A DNA stretch of 64,000 nucleotides from Bradyrhizobium semiaridum (GCF_020329505.1 NZ_JAGKJJ010000002.1:1-64000); one strand, 5' to 3'; numbered from the stretch's first letter, positions 50,060-59,706 are shown. Notes: a model not told the origin generated them from the letters alone. A program made the numbers and translations.

Positions 50060-50974
50060 CTACTTCTTCCGCGCCTCCAGCTCCCGTCCGGTCTCCAGCA
50101 TCAGCTTGCGCAGCCAGATCGAGCCGGGGTCCATCTGCGCCCGCGTCGGATAGAACATGTACTGCTCGTCGATCCCCGGATCGAGCGGCGGCGTCACCGT
50201 CGTCAGCGACAGTTGTCTGGACAATGCCGAGATCAGCCGCCGCGGCACGAAGGCGACGAGGTCGGTGCGCGCGGTGACGTGCAGCGCCTCGATATAGCCG
50301 GGCACCACCAGCGCGATCCGCCGCTCGATGCCCTTGGTGCGCAGCCAGCTGTCGATCAGGTCCTCGTTCTGGCCGCGGATGATCACAGCGACATGCCGCG
50401 CGGCGAGGAACGCCTCGCGCTGCTTCAGCTTTTCGCCAGCCGGATAACCGCGGCGCACCGCGAGCGCGTCGCTGTCGGTGTAGAGCAACTGGCGATGAAA
50501 GCCCTTGAAGGAGTTGCCGATCGAGATCACGACGTCGATGGTGCGGGCAAATTCCGGGGCAAAGATTGCAGGTCCCCGCCACGGCACCACGTCGATGGTG
50601 ACGCTTGGCGCCAGCCGCGTCACCTTCTCCATCAGCGGCGGCATCAACAGCTCGACCGCGAGGTCCGGCATCATCAGGCGGAAATGCCGCTCGCTGCTCT
50701 TAGCGTCGAACTCGTCGGGCACGAACAGCGCGCGCACCTGGTCGAGCGCGTGTGCCAGCGGCGCGCGCAAAGCCTGGGCCCGCGGCGTCAGCTCCATTCG
50801 CGCCCCGTTGCGCACCAGCAAGGGATCGCCGAGCAGATCGCGCAAGCGTTGCAGCGCGTGGCTGGTCGCCGGCTGCGACAGATGCAGGCGCATCGCGGCG
50901 CGGCTGACGCTTGTTTCCTTCAGCAGCGCGTCGAGCGCGACCAGCAGGTTGAGGTCGAGTGAATTCAAATTCAT
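50060..50974 (-). CDS. LysR-family transcriptional regulator
   Basis: A 304-residue LysR regulator from the ATG at 50974. The N-terminal winged helix-turn-helix is clear (LNLLVALDALLKETSVSRAAMRLHLSQPATSHALQRLRDLLGDPLLVRNG, given in short pieces of one domain spanning residues 5-60), followed by the PBP2 effector domain (RHFRLMMPDLAVELLMP...). The type resembles NodD/LinR/NahR-like regulators. It is divergent from a SnoaL-like gene with a T-N11-A site in the spacer, so it probably controls that gene. Confidence 0.92.
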   Translation of the reverse strand: MNLNSLDLNLLVALDALLKETSVSRAAMRLHLSQPATSHALQRLRDLLGDPLLVRNGARMELTPRAQALRAPLAHALDQVRALFVPDEFDAKSSERHFRLMMPDLAVELLMPPLMEKVTRLAPSVTIDVVPWRGPAIFAPEFARTIDVVISIGNSFKGFHRQLLYTDSDALAVRRGYPAGEKLKQREAFLAARHVAVIIRGQNEDLIDSWLRTKGIERRIALVVPGYIEALHVTARTDLVAFVPRRLISALSRQLSLTTVTPPLDPGIDEQYMFYPTRAQMDPGSIWLRKLMLETGRELEARKK

Positions 50975-50977
50975 CAG

Positions 50978-50992
50978 ATGAATATATATCAT
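50978..50992. promoter_or_regulatory. Candidate LysR box (T-N11-A)
   Basis: ATGAATATATATCAT, a T-N11-A element with TGA/TCA arms, directly before the LysR start and 75 nt before the divergent gene. The surrounding 30 nt are AT-rich. Confidence 0.5.
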
Positions 50993-51066
50993 ATCAACTA
51001 TCGATTGGAAGAATGTGCACGGGCGCGGCAAGGATGTCTCACCAACCCCGTCGATGGAGAGCCGCC

Positions 51067-51510
51067 ATGAGCGCAGCCGATAACAAGAAACTGGTGCAGG
51101 AGATGTTCGCGATCGCCGGCGATCCCGATCCCGCGGTGCGCGAGAAATCGCTGTTCATGGCCTCGCTCGCCGACGACGCGGTCTGGACCGTGACTGGGCA
51201 GTATTCCTGGTCGCGCAGCTTCACCGGCAAGCAATCGATCATGACCGACCTGCACGGCCATGTCCGTTCAAAGCTGGTCGAGCGCGGCCGCACCATCGCC
51301 CATCGCATCGTTGCCGACGGCGACATCGTCGTGGTCGAGGCCAAGGGCGACAACCTGACCAGGGAGGGGCAGCGCTACGACAATGACTACTGCCTGGTGT
51401 TCCGCTTCGACGGCGGCCGGATCAAGGAAGTGCGGGAGTATTGCGACTCGGCGCTGACCGAGAAGGCGCTGGGCCCGTTCCCGGCGGCCGCGGTGCGGGC
51501 GGCAGGCTGA
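51067..51510 (+). CDS. SnoaL/NTF2-like protein
   Basis: A 147-residue protein with the cone-shaped NTF2-like fold pattern: MASLADDAVWTVTG, FTGKQSI, VVVEAKGDNLTREGQRYDNDYCLVFRFDGGRIKEVREYCDS (given as one conserved block at about residues 90-130). Such proteins are isomerases, dehydratases or ligand binders in many pathways. It is transcribed divergently from the LysR gene, its probable regulator. The ligand is unknown. Confidence 0.88.
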   Translation: MSAADNKKLVQEMFAIAGDPDPAVREKSLFMASLADDAVWTVTGQYSWSRSFTGKQSIMTDLHGHVRSKLVERGRTIAHRIVADGDIVVVEAKGDNLTREGQRYDNDYCLVFRFDGGRIKEVREYCDSALTEKALGPFPAAAVRAAG

Positions 51511-51636
51511 GCCGTTGATGAGCATCTTGGCGGCCCGACAGGGCCAAGCTGTATTGGCCGCCATGAGCGCCTACCTAGGGTGGGCACAGCGCTTACGCGC
51601 CTTTGCCCACCCTGCGCAGCGTGCAACAAACCGGCG

Positions 51637-52323
51637 TCATGCCACCTTGTTCTTGAGGTGACCGAACATGATGTTGCGGGCCTCGTCGTCCATCTCGGCC
51701 TTGAAGGTGTGCTTGTCCTTCAACGCATTGGCGCGGGCTGCCGCCGGCCGCGCCGAGATCTCGTCGAGCAGCCGCTTGACGTTCGGATACTTCGCGAAAC
51801 CTTCCTCGCCGAGGATGAACGTCGCCATGCGGACCCAGCCCCAGAACGCCATGTCGACGATCGTGTAACTGTCGCCGATCATGTAGCGCGACTTCGCCAG
51901 ATGATCGTCGAGGATCTTGTAGTGGCGATGCGCCTCGTACTGATAGCGGTTGTGGGCGTAGTCGAGATCCTTCGGCGCAAAGTGCTTGAAGTGCACGGCT
52001 TGGCCGGAATAGGGGCCGAGGCCGGTTGCGATGAACATCAGCCAAGACAGCGTCGCGGCGCGGTTGGCCGGCGTGTTGGCGGGCAGGAACTTGCCGTGCT
52101 CCTCGGCGAGGTAGAGCAGAATGGCGTTGCTGTCGAACACGAACACGCCGTCATCGTCGATCGCCGGCACCTTGCCGTTCGGATTGACCTTCAGGAAGTC
52201 GGGCGCGAACTGCTCGCCCTTGCGGGTGTCGACCGGGATCGCCTCGTAGGGCAGGCCGGACTCTTCGAGGAACAGCGCGACCTTCATCGGGTTCGGTGCG
52301 CCGTTGAAATAGAATTTGATCAT
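51637..52323 (-). CDS. Glutathione S-transferase (Ure2p/YghU-like)
   Basis: A 228-residue GST with N-terminal MIKFYFNGAPNPMKVALFLEESGLPYEAIPVD, the glutathione-binding NPNGKVPAIDDD and SNAILLYLAEEHG, and a helical C-terminal domain with FWGWVRMATFILGEEGFAKYP. The Asn in FNGAPNPMKV fits the YfcG/YghU/Ure2p-like class, which acts as a disulfide-bond oxidoreductase. It stands alone with no clear partner. Confidence 0.9.
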   Translation of the reverse strand: MIKFYFNGAPNPMKVALFLEESGLPYEAIPVDTRKGEQFAPDFLKVNPNGKVPAIDDDGVFVFDSNAILLYLAEEHGKFLPANTPANRAATLSWLMFIATGLGPYSGQAVHFKHFAPKDLDYAHNRYQYEAHRHYKILDDHLAKSRYMIGDSYTIVDMAFWGWVRMATFILGEEGFAKYPNVKRLLDEISARPAAARANALKDKHTFKAEMDDEARNIMFGHLKNKVA

Positions 52324-52456
52324 GAATGGACTCCCTTGATGATGTGACCGGCGAGATCGGGACGCGCCAGGACGGCTGCAGGCGGCCCTTCATGCGCAAA
52401 CTTCGCCGCGCGGCGCAAGCGACGAGTTTGTGAATCAGGGCCGCGCGGCGCGCTGG

Positions 52457-52762
52457 TCAGCCGGAGCAGAAGAAGCCCGCGACGCCGGTGGCGATCAGTG
52501 CCAGTCCGGCAGCCTTCAGCACCGCCGCGGAACGGATCGCGGCATGCAGGCGGGATGCCTGCGTCGCGCGCTCGGAGCCGCGCGCATAGCCGTGCACGAT
52601 GATCCCTTCGTTGAATTCGCCATGCGCCTCGAGCCCGAGCGTCAGTCCGACGCATACGAGCAGCACGCCGAAGATGATGAGGCCGAAAAAGCCGAGCAAG
52701 CCGATCAGCAGCATCGGAAACATGCCGAGCAGGAAGATCGGCAACAACGGCACGAGCAGCAA
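52457..52762 (-). CDS. Small membrane protein, hypothetical
   Basis: About 101 residues from a TTG at 52762; an ATG at 52723 is also possible. Two hydrophobic blocks are visible, a long N-terminal one (about 1-42, rich in Leu, Gly, Phe) and a C-terminal one (AAVLKAAGLALIATGVAGFFC), with a polar loop GSERATQASRLHAAIRS between. I recognise no family. The gap 52764-52921 holds nothing evident. Confidence 0.6.
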   Translation of the reverse strand: MLLVPLLPIFLLGMFPMLLIGLLGFFGLIIFGVLLVCVGLTLGLEAHGEFNEGIIVHGYARGSERATQASRLHAAIRSAAVLKAAGLALIATGVAGFFCSG

Positions 52763-52921
52763 TGTCGCGAAATGACGGCCGAGCGGTAGCCCGTGGCCTC
52801 CGCCGCCCCGGATGCTTAACGCGGTCGCATCAGGCCCCGGTCAGGCCAGGGACCGCCGCAAGCAAGGGCGCCGGCTGCCGCTCGCGTTGACGGCCAGACG
52901 TCAAGTTGCTCGGCCCGCAGC

Positions 52922-54074
<1,153 letters not shown>

Positions 54075-54449
54075 AGGCGACGCTGTCGGCGACGCGGGAC
54101 TAAACAACCGACTGGCCACACATTGACCGGGCAAAGTAAAAATCGACTTAATTGGAAATGTTCGCGTCAAAGATTGCGGCCCCAATGTTGGCGCGTGCGC
54201 ATGTGCGTTCGCAACCTGCTTGCTGCGTCAATGCGATGCGACGAAAACTTCGAGGATCACGAATCCGTCGCGATTCTCCCCGAGGATTCGGCCGAGGATT
54301 TGCGCGGCGGCAGGGCCGGTTGCGCGGTGCGGACTTGCGCATTCGCGTACTAGGCAATTTTTGCCGGGCAGGTTATTGATTAACACACTGGAAATTTTAC
54401 GTCCGTGTGTGCCGCGTTGGGTCACCGACTGGAATGAAGGGAAACCGCC
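54075..54449. other. Divergent spacer between ccrM and the zinc metallopeptidase
   Basis: A 375-nt spacer. It contains further GANTC sites (GAATC and GATTC around 54260-54290) and an AT-richer stretch near 54350-54410 that should hold the promoter of the downstream peptidase gene. I found no believable gene. Confidence 0.5.
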
Positions 54450-55388
54450 ATGCGCTATGATGACTTCCGCCGCAGCGACGACATCGAGGACCGTCGCGAC
54501 GAAGGCGGAATGGGCGGAGGCGGCGGCGGATTCGGCATCCCGATGGGCGGCGGTGGCGGGCTCGGCATCGGCACCATCATTGTGCTCGGCCTGCTCGGCT
54601 ATGCCTTCGGCATCGATCCGCGCATCCTGATCGGCGGGGCCGAGATTTTGACCGGCGGCGGCCAGGCGCCGACCTACCAGACCGACCGGCAGTCGTCGGG
54701 CGGCCAGGTCAAGCGCGGCGCGCCCACCGACGAGATGGGCAGCATGATCTCAGGTATCCTCGGTGAGATCGACGATCGCTGGAGCGAGATCTTCCAGGCC
54801 TCCGGCCAGAACTACACCGGTCCGAAGATCGTGCTGTTCCGCAACGCCACCAATGGCGGCCGCTGCGGCATGGCACAGTCGGCGATGGGGCCGTTCTACT
54901 GCCCGCCGGACAAGACCATCTATCTCGACACCGGCTTCTTCCGCGAAGTCGAGACCCGCTTCCGCGGCTGCTCCGGCAACGCCTGCAAGTTCACCGCGGC
55001 CTATATCATCGCGCATGAGGCCGGCCACCACATCCAGAACCTGCTCGGCATCATCCCGCGCGTGACGCGGCTGCAGCAGCAGGCCGGCAGCAAGGCGGAG
55101 GCCAACGCGCTGCAGGTCCGCGTCGAGTTGCAGGCCGACTGCCTGTCCGGCGTCTGGGTCAACCGCGAGGAGAAGAAGCGGCCCGGCTTCCTCGAGGCCG
55201 GCGACATCGACGCCGCGCTGACCACCGCGAACGCGATCGGCGACGACACGCTGCAACGCCAGGCGACGGGCAGGGTGGTCCCCGACTCCTTCACTCACGG
55301 CTCCGCTGCGCAGCGCAAGGAATGGTTCATGCGAGGCTATCAACAGGGCACGGTGCAGTCGTGCAATACGTTTGGCAGCGGCGGGTAG
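54450..55388 (+). CDS. Neutral zinc metallopeptidase (YpfJ-like)
   Basis: A 312-residue protein of the YpfJ/zinicin-like family. The N-terminus MRYDDFRRSDDIEDRR is followed by a Gly-rich run and one membrane helix (LGIGTIIVLGLLGYAFG, about residues 37-54). The zinc motif is HEAGHH in AYIIAHEAGHHIQNLLG, and QQQAGSKAEANALQVRVELQADCLSGVW carries the further ligand region. Activity and substrate are unknown. R1 repeat sequence begins soon after the stop. Confidence 0.93.
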   Translation: MRYDDFRRSDDIEDRRDEGGMGGGGGGFGIPMGGGGGLGIGTIIVLGLLGYAFGIDPRILIGGAEILTGGGQAPTYQTDRQSSGGQVKRGAPTDEMGSMISGILGEIDDRWSEIFQASGQNYTGPKIVLFRNATNGGRCGMAQSAMGPFYCPPDKTIYLDTGFFREVETRFRGCSGNACKFTAAYIIAHEAGHHIQNLLGIIPRVTRLQQQAGSKAEANALQVRVELQADCLSGVWVNREEKKRPGFLEAGDIDAALTTANAIGDDTLQRQATGRVVPDSFTHGSAAQRKEWFMRGYQQGTVQSCNTFGSGG

Positions 55389-55423
55389 CCGCTGTTGGTG
55401 GAGGTGGAGCCGCGAACGCAGTT

Positions 55424-55555
55424 CACCTCTTCCGCTTGCGGGGGAGGTCGCTTCGCATCGAAAGATACGAAGCGGGTGGGGGCTCTCTCCACAGAATGAC
55501 TCGTGGTGACATCCCCACCCCAACCCTCCCCCGCAAGTGGGAGAGGGAGCGAGAG
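55424..55555. repeat. Intergenic palindromic repeat, family R1
   Basis: CCTCTTCCGCTTGCGGGGGAGG at one end and CCTCCCCCGCAAGTGGGAGAGG at the other, with the inner hairpin CTTCGCATCGAAAGATACGAAG. It ends 8 nt before the moaB start and would place a hairpin in the moaB leader. Confidence 0.8.
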
Positions 55556-55562
55556 AGCAAAC

Positions 55563-56123
55563 ATGGCCATCGACGAAACCAAAACCTTCATCCCGCTCAA
55601 CATCGCGGTGCTGACGATCTCCGACACCCGCAGCCTCGCGGACGACAAGTCCGGCACTACGCTCGCCGACCGTCTCACCGCGGCCGGGCACAAGCTCGCG
55701 GCGCGCGAGATCGTCACCGACGATGTCGAGGCGATCCGCGCGGTGATCCGGCGCTGGATCGCCGATGACGGCGTCGATGCCGTCATCACCACCGGCGGCA
55801 CCGGCTTCACCGGCCGCGACGTCACGCCGGAGGCGGTCGAGCCGCTGTTCGAGAAGCGGATGGACGGCTTTTCGATTGCCTTCCACATGCTGAGCCACGC
55901 CAAGATCGGCGCGTCGACGATCCAGAGCCGCGCCACCGCCGGCGTCGCCGGCGCGACCTTCATCTTCTGCCTGCCGGGCTCGCCCGGCGCCTGTCGCGAC
56001 GGCTGGGACGGCATCCTGGCCGCACAGCTCGACTACCGCACGCGCCCCTGTAATTTCGTCGAGATCATGCCGCGGCTGGACGAGCATCTGCGCCGCCCGA
56101 AAGCCAAGGGCGCCAGCGCGTAG
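55563..56123 (+). CDS. moaB: Molybdenum cofactor biosynthesis protein B
   Basis: A 186-residue MoaB/Mog-family protein that adenylates molybdopterin before molybdenum insertion. The conserved blocks are IAVLTISDTRSLADDKSG, the substrate loop TTGGTGFTGRDVTPEAV and LPGSPGACRDGWDGIL. The ATG at 55563 follows directly after an R1 repeat that contributes GGGAG as ribosome-binding site. Confidence 0.95.
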   Translation: MAIDETKTFIPLNIAVLTISDTRSLADDKSGTTLADRLTAAGHKLAAREIVTDDVEAIRAVIRRWIADDGVDAVITTGGTGFTGRDVTPEAVEPLFEKRMDGFSIAFHMLSHAKIGASTIQSRATAGVAGATFIFCLPGSPGACRDGWDGILAAQLDYRTRPCNFVEIMPRLDEHLRRPKAKGASA

Positions 56124-56135
56124 CCATTCTTCCGT

Positions 56136-56222
56136 CCGTAGCCCGGATGCAGCGCAGCGTAATCCGGGGCAGTCTCTCCCGCGGCACCGTCCCGGATTGC
56201 GCTGCGCTGCATCCGGGCTACG
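56136..56222. repeat. Palindromic repeat, family R3
   Basis: GTAGCCCGGATGCAGCGCAG ... TGCGCTGCATCCGGGCTACG, 87 nt with nearly perfect outer arms, between the convergent moaB and small-ORF ends. Confidence 0.85.
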
Positions 56223-56243
56223 GACTCTTTGCGCAGGAGCCGA

Positions 56244-56396
56244 TCACCTGCCGCCGACCAATCTCAGCACTGCGCGCCACAACGCCCGCACCGCATTCCG
56301 ATACGCCTCGGCACGCAGCGCGTGGGCCCGGCGCGCATGGAAGGTGATGAGCTCCGCCGTCACGCGCCGCGCGGCTTCGCGGCGCTGCGGCTTCAC
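56244..56396 (-). CDS. Small basic protein coupled to the MarR-GNAT gene
   Basis: A 50-residue ORF (MKPQRREAARRVTAELITFH ... RAVLRLVGGR) starting at a GTG that overlaps the stop codon of the MarR-GNAT gene by 4 nt (GTGA). It is Arg/Ala-rich, predicted all-helical, and has consistent codon use. It is easily missed because a longer antisense-frame ORF covers it. I do not recognise the family; translational coupling is the main support. Confidence 0.55.
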   Translation of the reverse strand: MKPQRREAARRVTAELITFHARRAHALRAEAYRNAVRALWRAVLRLVGGR

Positions 56397-57316
56397 AGTT
56401 TGAGCTCCCAGGTCTCGCCGACCAGATCGACACCAAAACTGTGGTGCTTCTCTTCCTTTACGCGCTGGAAGCCGGCGCGGGCGTAGATGCCGCGTGCTGC
56501 CACGAGAATACTCTGGGTCCACAGCGTCATCTTCGTGTAGCCGTTGTCGCGCGCGGTTCGGATGCACTGTTCGACCAGCGCGCGGCCGACGCCGAGCCCG
56601 CGCGCCTTCTCCTCCACCATCAAGAGGCGCAGTTTTGCAACGCCGTCGCCGCCGTTGACGAGGAAGACCGAGCCGACCGGCTCGCCCTCGATCTCGGCGA
56701 TCCAGCAATGCTCGCGCGCCGGATCGAACGATCTGATGAATTGCGCGCAGATCTCGGCGACCAGAGCCTCGTAGCTGATGTCCCAGCCATACTCCTCCGC
56801 ATAGGCGCGGCCTTGCCGCGACACCACCCAACCCATGTCGCCGACACGATGGCTGCGCAGCAGGAAGCCGGCCGGCTTCTTCGCTTCCGGCTCCAGCGAC
56901 CGTTCGATCGTGCCCATCGCCTGGACGACGGCCGCGCGCTTGGCGTCGTCGAGGCCGCCGAGCATCGCCGCGACCTCGTCGTGGGAGGCGCGATCGAGCT
57001 TCGCGAATGCCTGCCGTCCCTTGGCGGTGAGGTTGAGCCGGATCTGCCGGCGGTCGCTCGGCAGCGGCTTGCGCGCGACCAGCCCGTCGTCGTCGAATTT
57101 CTGCACGATGCGGCTGAGATAGCCGGCGTCGAGGCCGAGCTCGATCCCGATATCCCGCGCCGCCGCATCCTCGCGATGGGCGAGTTCGTACAGCACCCGC
57201 GCCTCGCTCAGCGAGAACGGGGAGTGCAGCAGGTGCTGGTCCAGCACGCCGAGCTTGCGGGTGTAGAAACGGTTGAAGCCGCGCACGGCGGCGACCTGGT
57301 CCATGATGTCGGTCAT
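56393..57316 (-). CDS. MarR-GNAT fusion: regulator with acetyltransferase domain
   Basis: A 307-residue protein from the ATG at 57316 (GAGGAG ribosome-binding site). Residues 1-140 are a MarR winged helix (LSEARVLYELAHREDAAARDIG, GYLSRIVQKFDDDGLV, SDRRQIRLNLTAKG), and residues 150-307 are a GNAT acetyltransferase (RLLMVEEKARGLGVGRALVEQCI). Such fusions are widespread but poorly understood; the regulator half probably binds the 46-bp palindrome directly upstream (57326-57371). Confidence 0.92.
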   Translation of the reverse strand: MTDIMDQVAAVRGFNRFYTRKLGVLDQHLLHSPFSLSEARVLYELAHREDAAARDIGIELGLDAGYLSRIVQKFDDDGLVARKPLPSDRRQIRLNLTAKGRQAFAKLDRASHDEVAAMLGGLDDAKRAAVVQAMGTIERSLEPEAKKPAGFLLRSHRVGDMGWVVSRQGRAYAEEYGWDISYEALVAEICAQFIRSFDPAREHCWIAEIEGEPVGSVFLVNGGDGVAKLRLLMVEEKARGLGVGRALVEQCIRTARDNGYTKMTLWTQSILVAARGIYARAGFQRVKEEKHHSFGVDLVGETWELKL

Positions 57317-57325
57317 GACGCTCCT

Positions 57326-57371
57326 CAATACTTGCCATTGTCAAATAATCATTTGACTTTGGCAAGTATTG
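57326..57371. promoter_or_regulatory. 46-bp nested palindrome, likely MarR operator
   Basis: Outer arms CAATACTTGCCA and TGGCAAGTATTG (12 bp, exact) and inner arms GTCAAAT and ATTTGAC (7 bp, exact) share one centre. It ends 10 nt before the MarR-GNAT start and covers the ribosome-binding approach and probable promoter. Autoregulation by the MarR domain is inferred. Confidence 0.75.
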
Positions 57372-57372
57372 T

Positions 57373-57942
57373 TTAGGCGACCATGATCCGGCTGCGCAAC
57401 ATGGTGCGGGAGGAGCGGCCGAGCTGGCGCAGCAGCCGCGCCTCGGAGCGGCGGGCGTCGGGCCGATAGCCGCCGAGCCGCTCGTAATGATCGCGCGCGA
57501 TCAGGAGGCCCTGTTCGGCGGAGGGACCGGCGATCATCCGGCTGACGAATTTCAGGCCGTCGCGCAGGCCCGGGTCGGCGTAGGGCGAACGGGCATAGCG
57601 GAAGATGCCGGCGCGGTCCTTGCCGCTGGCCGCCACCATCTGGATGAACTGGGTCGTCTCGTCGATCCAGCCGGGATCGAGGACGGCGCCCGGATGCAGG
57701 AACATCAGCCAGGGCGAGCGGGCCTGCCGGGCGCCCTCGGCGAGCGCCGCGGCGCGCGTGCCCTCGAACCGGAGGAAGCGGCAGCCGGCGACGTCGGCGA
57801 CCCGCTCCATCACGTCGGTCCCGGTGCGATCGACCAGCAGCACCTCGCGGATGATTCCCGCAGCCGCGCCCGGCACCAGCGCGGCGAGGGTCGCGACTGC
57901 GGTGCGCTCGACGCCGTCGGTCGGGATGATCACGCTCAGCAT
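57373..57942 (-). CDS. GT2-like glycosyltransferase, short
   Basis: A 189-residue protein whose beginning MLSVIIPTDG and following LVDRTGTDVMERVA and FLHPGAVLDPGWID look like the N-terminal nucleotide-sugar domain of family 2 glycosyltransferases (with DRTG in place of a DxSxD region and HPGA in place of the DxD). At 189 residues it lacks the usual C-terminal part, so it may be a stand-alone variant without full activity. Confidence 0.75.
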   Translation of the reverse strand: MLSVIIPTDGVERTAVATLAALVPGAAAGIIREVLLVDRTGTDVMERVADVAGCRFLRFEGTRAAALAEGARQARSPWLMFLHPGAVLDPGWIDETTQFIQMVAASGKDRAGIFRYARSPYADPGLRDGLKFVSRMIAGPSAEQGLLIARDHYERLGGYRPDARRSEARLLRQLGRSSRTMLRSRIMVA

Positions 57943-58102
57943 GGCGGCTTCGATGGCTCAAACAGTTCGAAAAACGCCGCTGTGTTATCACCTTGTCATA
58001 TTGAGCGCAGCATTCTCGCCTGCAGATTTTTGCGCCACGGGGCCTGTGGAATTTCTACGCTCATGTTCTTGATTTGTTCTCAGGCTGTGTTAGCTTCACG
58101 GC

Positions 58103-59269
58103 ATGAGCAGAGCATCCTCTCATGCCCTCAGGCACCCGCCGGCAACGGCGCCCTCCGATAACCCGGCGGGTGCGCCTTCCCCTTTTCCCGAGATCGCGGT
58201 TGCGATCGAGCGCGAGCGGCGGCGCGGCCGCGGTGCGCAGTCCAACGCCTCGGGCCGCTATGAGGCCGAGGCGCGGGTCGCCTTCGACGACGGCTGGCAA
58301 AGCCTCGACGACCTGCCGCCCTTCCAGACCAGCGTGTCGCTCGACACCTCGCGCAAGGTGATCACCCGCAACGACTCGCCCGACATCGGCTTCGACCGTT
58401 CGATCAACCCGTATCGCGGCTGCGAGCATGGCTGCATCTACTGCTTCGCGCGGCCGACCCATGCCTATCTCGGCCTGTCGCCGGGGCTTGACTTCGAGTC
58501 AAAGCTGTTCGCCAAGCCCGACGCGCCCGACCTGCTCGAGAAGGAGCTCGCCGCCCCCGGCTACGAGGCGCGGATGATCGCGATCGGAACCAACACCGAT
58601 CCCTATCAGCCGATCGAGCGCGAGCGGAAGATCATGCGCGGCATCCTCGAGGTGCTGGAGCGCGCCGCTCATCCGGTCGGCATTGTCACCAAGTCGGCGC
58701 TGGTGACGCGCGACATCGACATCCTGGCGCGGATGGCCAAGCGCAACCTGGCAAAAGTCGCGCTCTCGGTGACGACGCTCGATCCGAAGCTGGCGCGGAC
58801 GATGGAGCCGCGCGCGTCCACCCCGCCGAAGCGGCTGGAGGCGATCAAGCGGCTCGCGGACGCCGGCATCCCGACCACTGTGATGGTCGCGCCCGTGATC
58901 CCGGCGCTGAACGATTCCGAGATCGAGCGCATCCTCGATGCCGCCGCGCATGCCGGCGCCAAGGAGGCGAGCTACGTGCTGCTGCGGCTGCCGCTCGAGG
59001 TCCGCGATCTCTTCCGCGAATGGCTGATGGCGAACTATCCGGACCGCTACCGCCACGTCTTCACCTTGATCCGCGACATGCGCGGCGGCCGCGACTACGA
59101 TTCGCAATGGGGCACGCGGATGAAGGGCACCGGCCCGATGGCCTGGATGATCGGCCGTCGATTCGAAATCGCCTGCGAGAAGCTCGGGCTGAACAAGCGC
59201 CGCACCAAGCTGACCACCGACCATTTCGCCAAGCCGAAGCGCAACGGCCAGCAGTTGAGTTTGTTCTAA
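58103..59269 (+). CDS. PA0069-family radical SAM protein
   Basis: A 388-residue radical SAM protein. The cluster motif is in YRGCEHGCIYCFARPTH (C-x3-C-x2-C), as in the SPL-like PA0069 subgroup, with IAIGTNTDPYQPIERE and VTKSALVTRDIDIL as further family blocks. It is related to spore photoproduct lyase-like proteins, but the reaction in non-spore-formers is unknown. The first 60 residues are low-complexity, so a later start is possible. Confidence 0.9.
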   Translation: MSRASSHALRHPPATAPSDNPAGAPSPFPEIAVAIERERRRGRGAQSNASGRYEAEARVAFDDGWQSLDDLPPFQTSVSLDTSRKVITRNDSPDIGFDRSINPYRGCEHGCIYCFARPTHAYLGLSPGLDFESKLFAKPDAPDLLEKELAAPGYEARMIAIGTNTDPYQPIERERKIMRGILEVLERAAHPVGIVTKSALVTRDIDILARMAKRNLAKVALSVTTLDPKLARTMEPRASTPPKRLEAIKRLADAGIPTTVMVAPVIPALNDSEIERILDAAAHAGAKEASYVLLRLPLEVRDLFREWLMANYPDRYRHVFTLIRDMRGGRDYDSQWGTRMKGTGPMAWMIGRRFEIACEKLGLNKRRTKLTTDHFAKPKRNGQQLSLF

Positions 59270-59279
59270 GGCAGGACCG

Positions 59280-59364
59280 GTAGCCCGGATGAGCGAAGCG
59301 CATCCGGGAAGGTCTCTCCGCGGTGAGGTCGGTCCCGGATATCGTTTCGCTCATCCGGGCTACG
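59280..59364. repeat. Palindromic repeat, family R3, interrupting a VOC gene
   Basis: TAGCCCGGATGAGCGAAGCG...CGTTTCGCTCATCCGGGCTA, 85 nt. The open frame of the VOC remnant begins inside it. Confidence 0.85.
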
Positions 59365-59706
59365 AAACTGCAAGGCGAGGAGGTCGCCTTCTTCGACACC
59401 GGCGGCACCGTGCTCGGCCTGTTCCCTTGGCATCTGCTCGCCGCCGACGCTGCGCTGCCCGATCAGCCGCGGCCGGCCGCGTTCCATGGTGTCGCGCTGG
59501 CGTGGAACTGCAACGAAGATGCGGAAGTCGATACCGTCATGGCATTCGCGCTCTCCAAGGGCGCAAAGCTGCTGAAGCCCGCACAGCCGACCAGTTACGG
59601 CGGCTATTGCGGCTATTTCGCCGATCCCGACGGCCATGCCTGGGAAGTGGTGCGCGCCCCGGGCTTTACAATCGGCGCCGACCGGCGGGCGTCGCTGCCG
59701 GATTAG
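59323..59706 (+). pseudogene. VOC (glyoxalase-like) protein, 5'-truncated at a repeat
   Basis: The frame from about 59365 on reads LQGEEVAFFDTGGTVLGLFPWHLLAADA ... YFADPDGHAWEVVRAPGF, which is the second half of a glyoxalase/bleomycin-resistance-like VOC protein. The first about 45 residues of such proteins (the first beta-alpha-beta unit with one metal ligand) are missing; the ORF start instead lies in the R3 repeat (59280-59364). No upstream gene piece remains after the radical SAM stop at 59269. It is probably a remnant, though a short product could still be made. Confidence 0.75.

Noticed and set aside
54123..54353. 76-codon frame in the spacer next to ccrM
   Set aside because: Cys/Arg/Trp-rich translation, no ribosome-binding site; looks like noncoding spacer.
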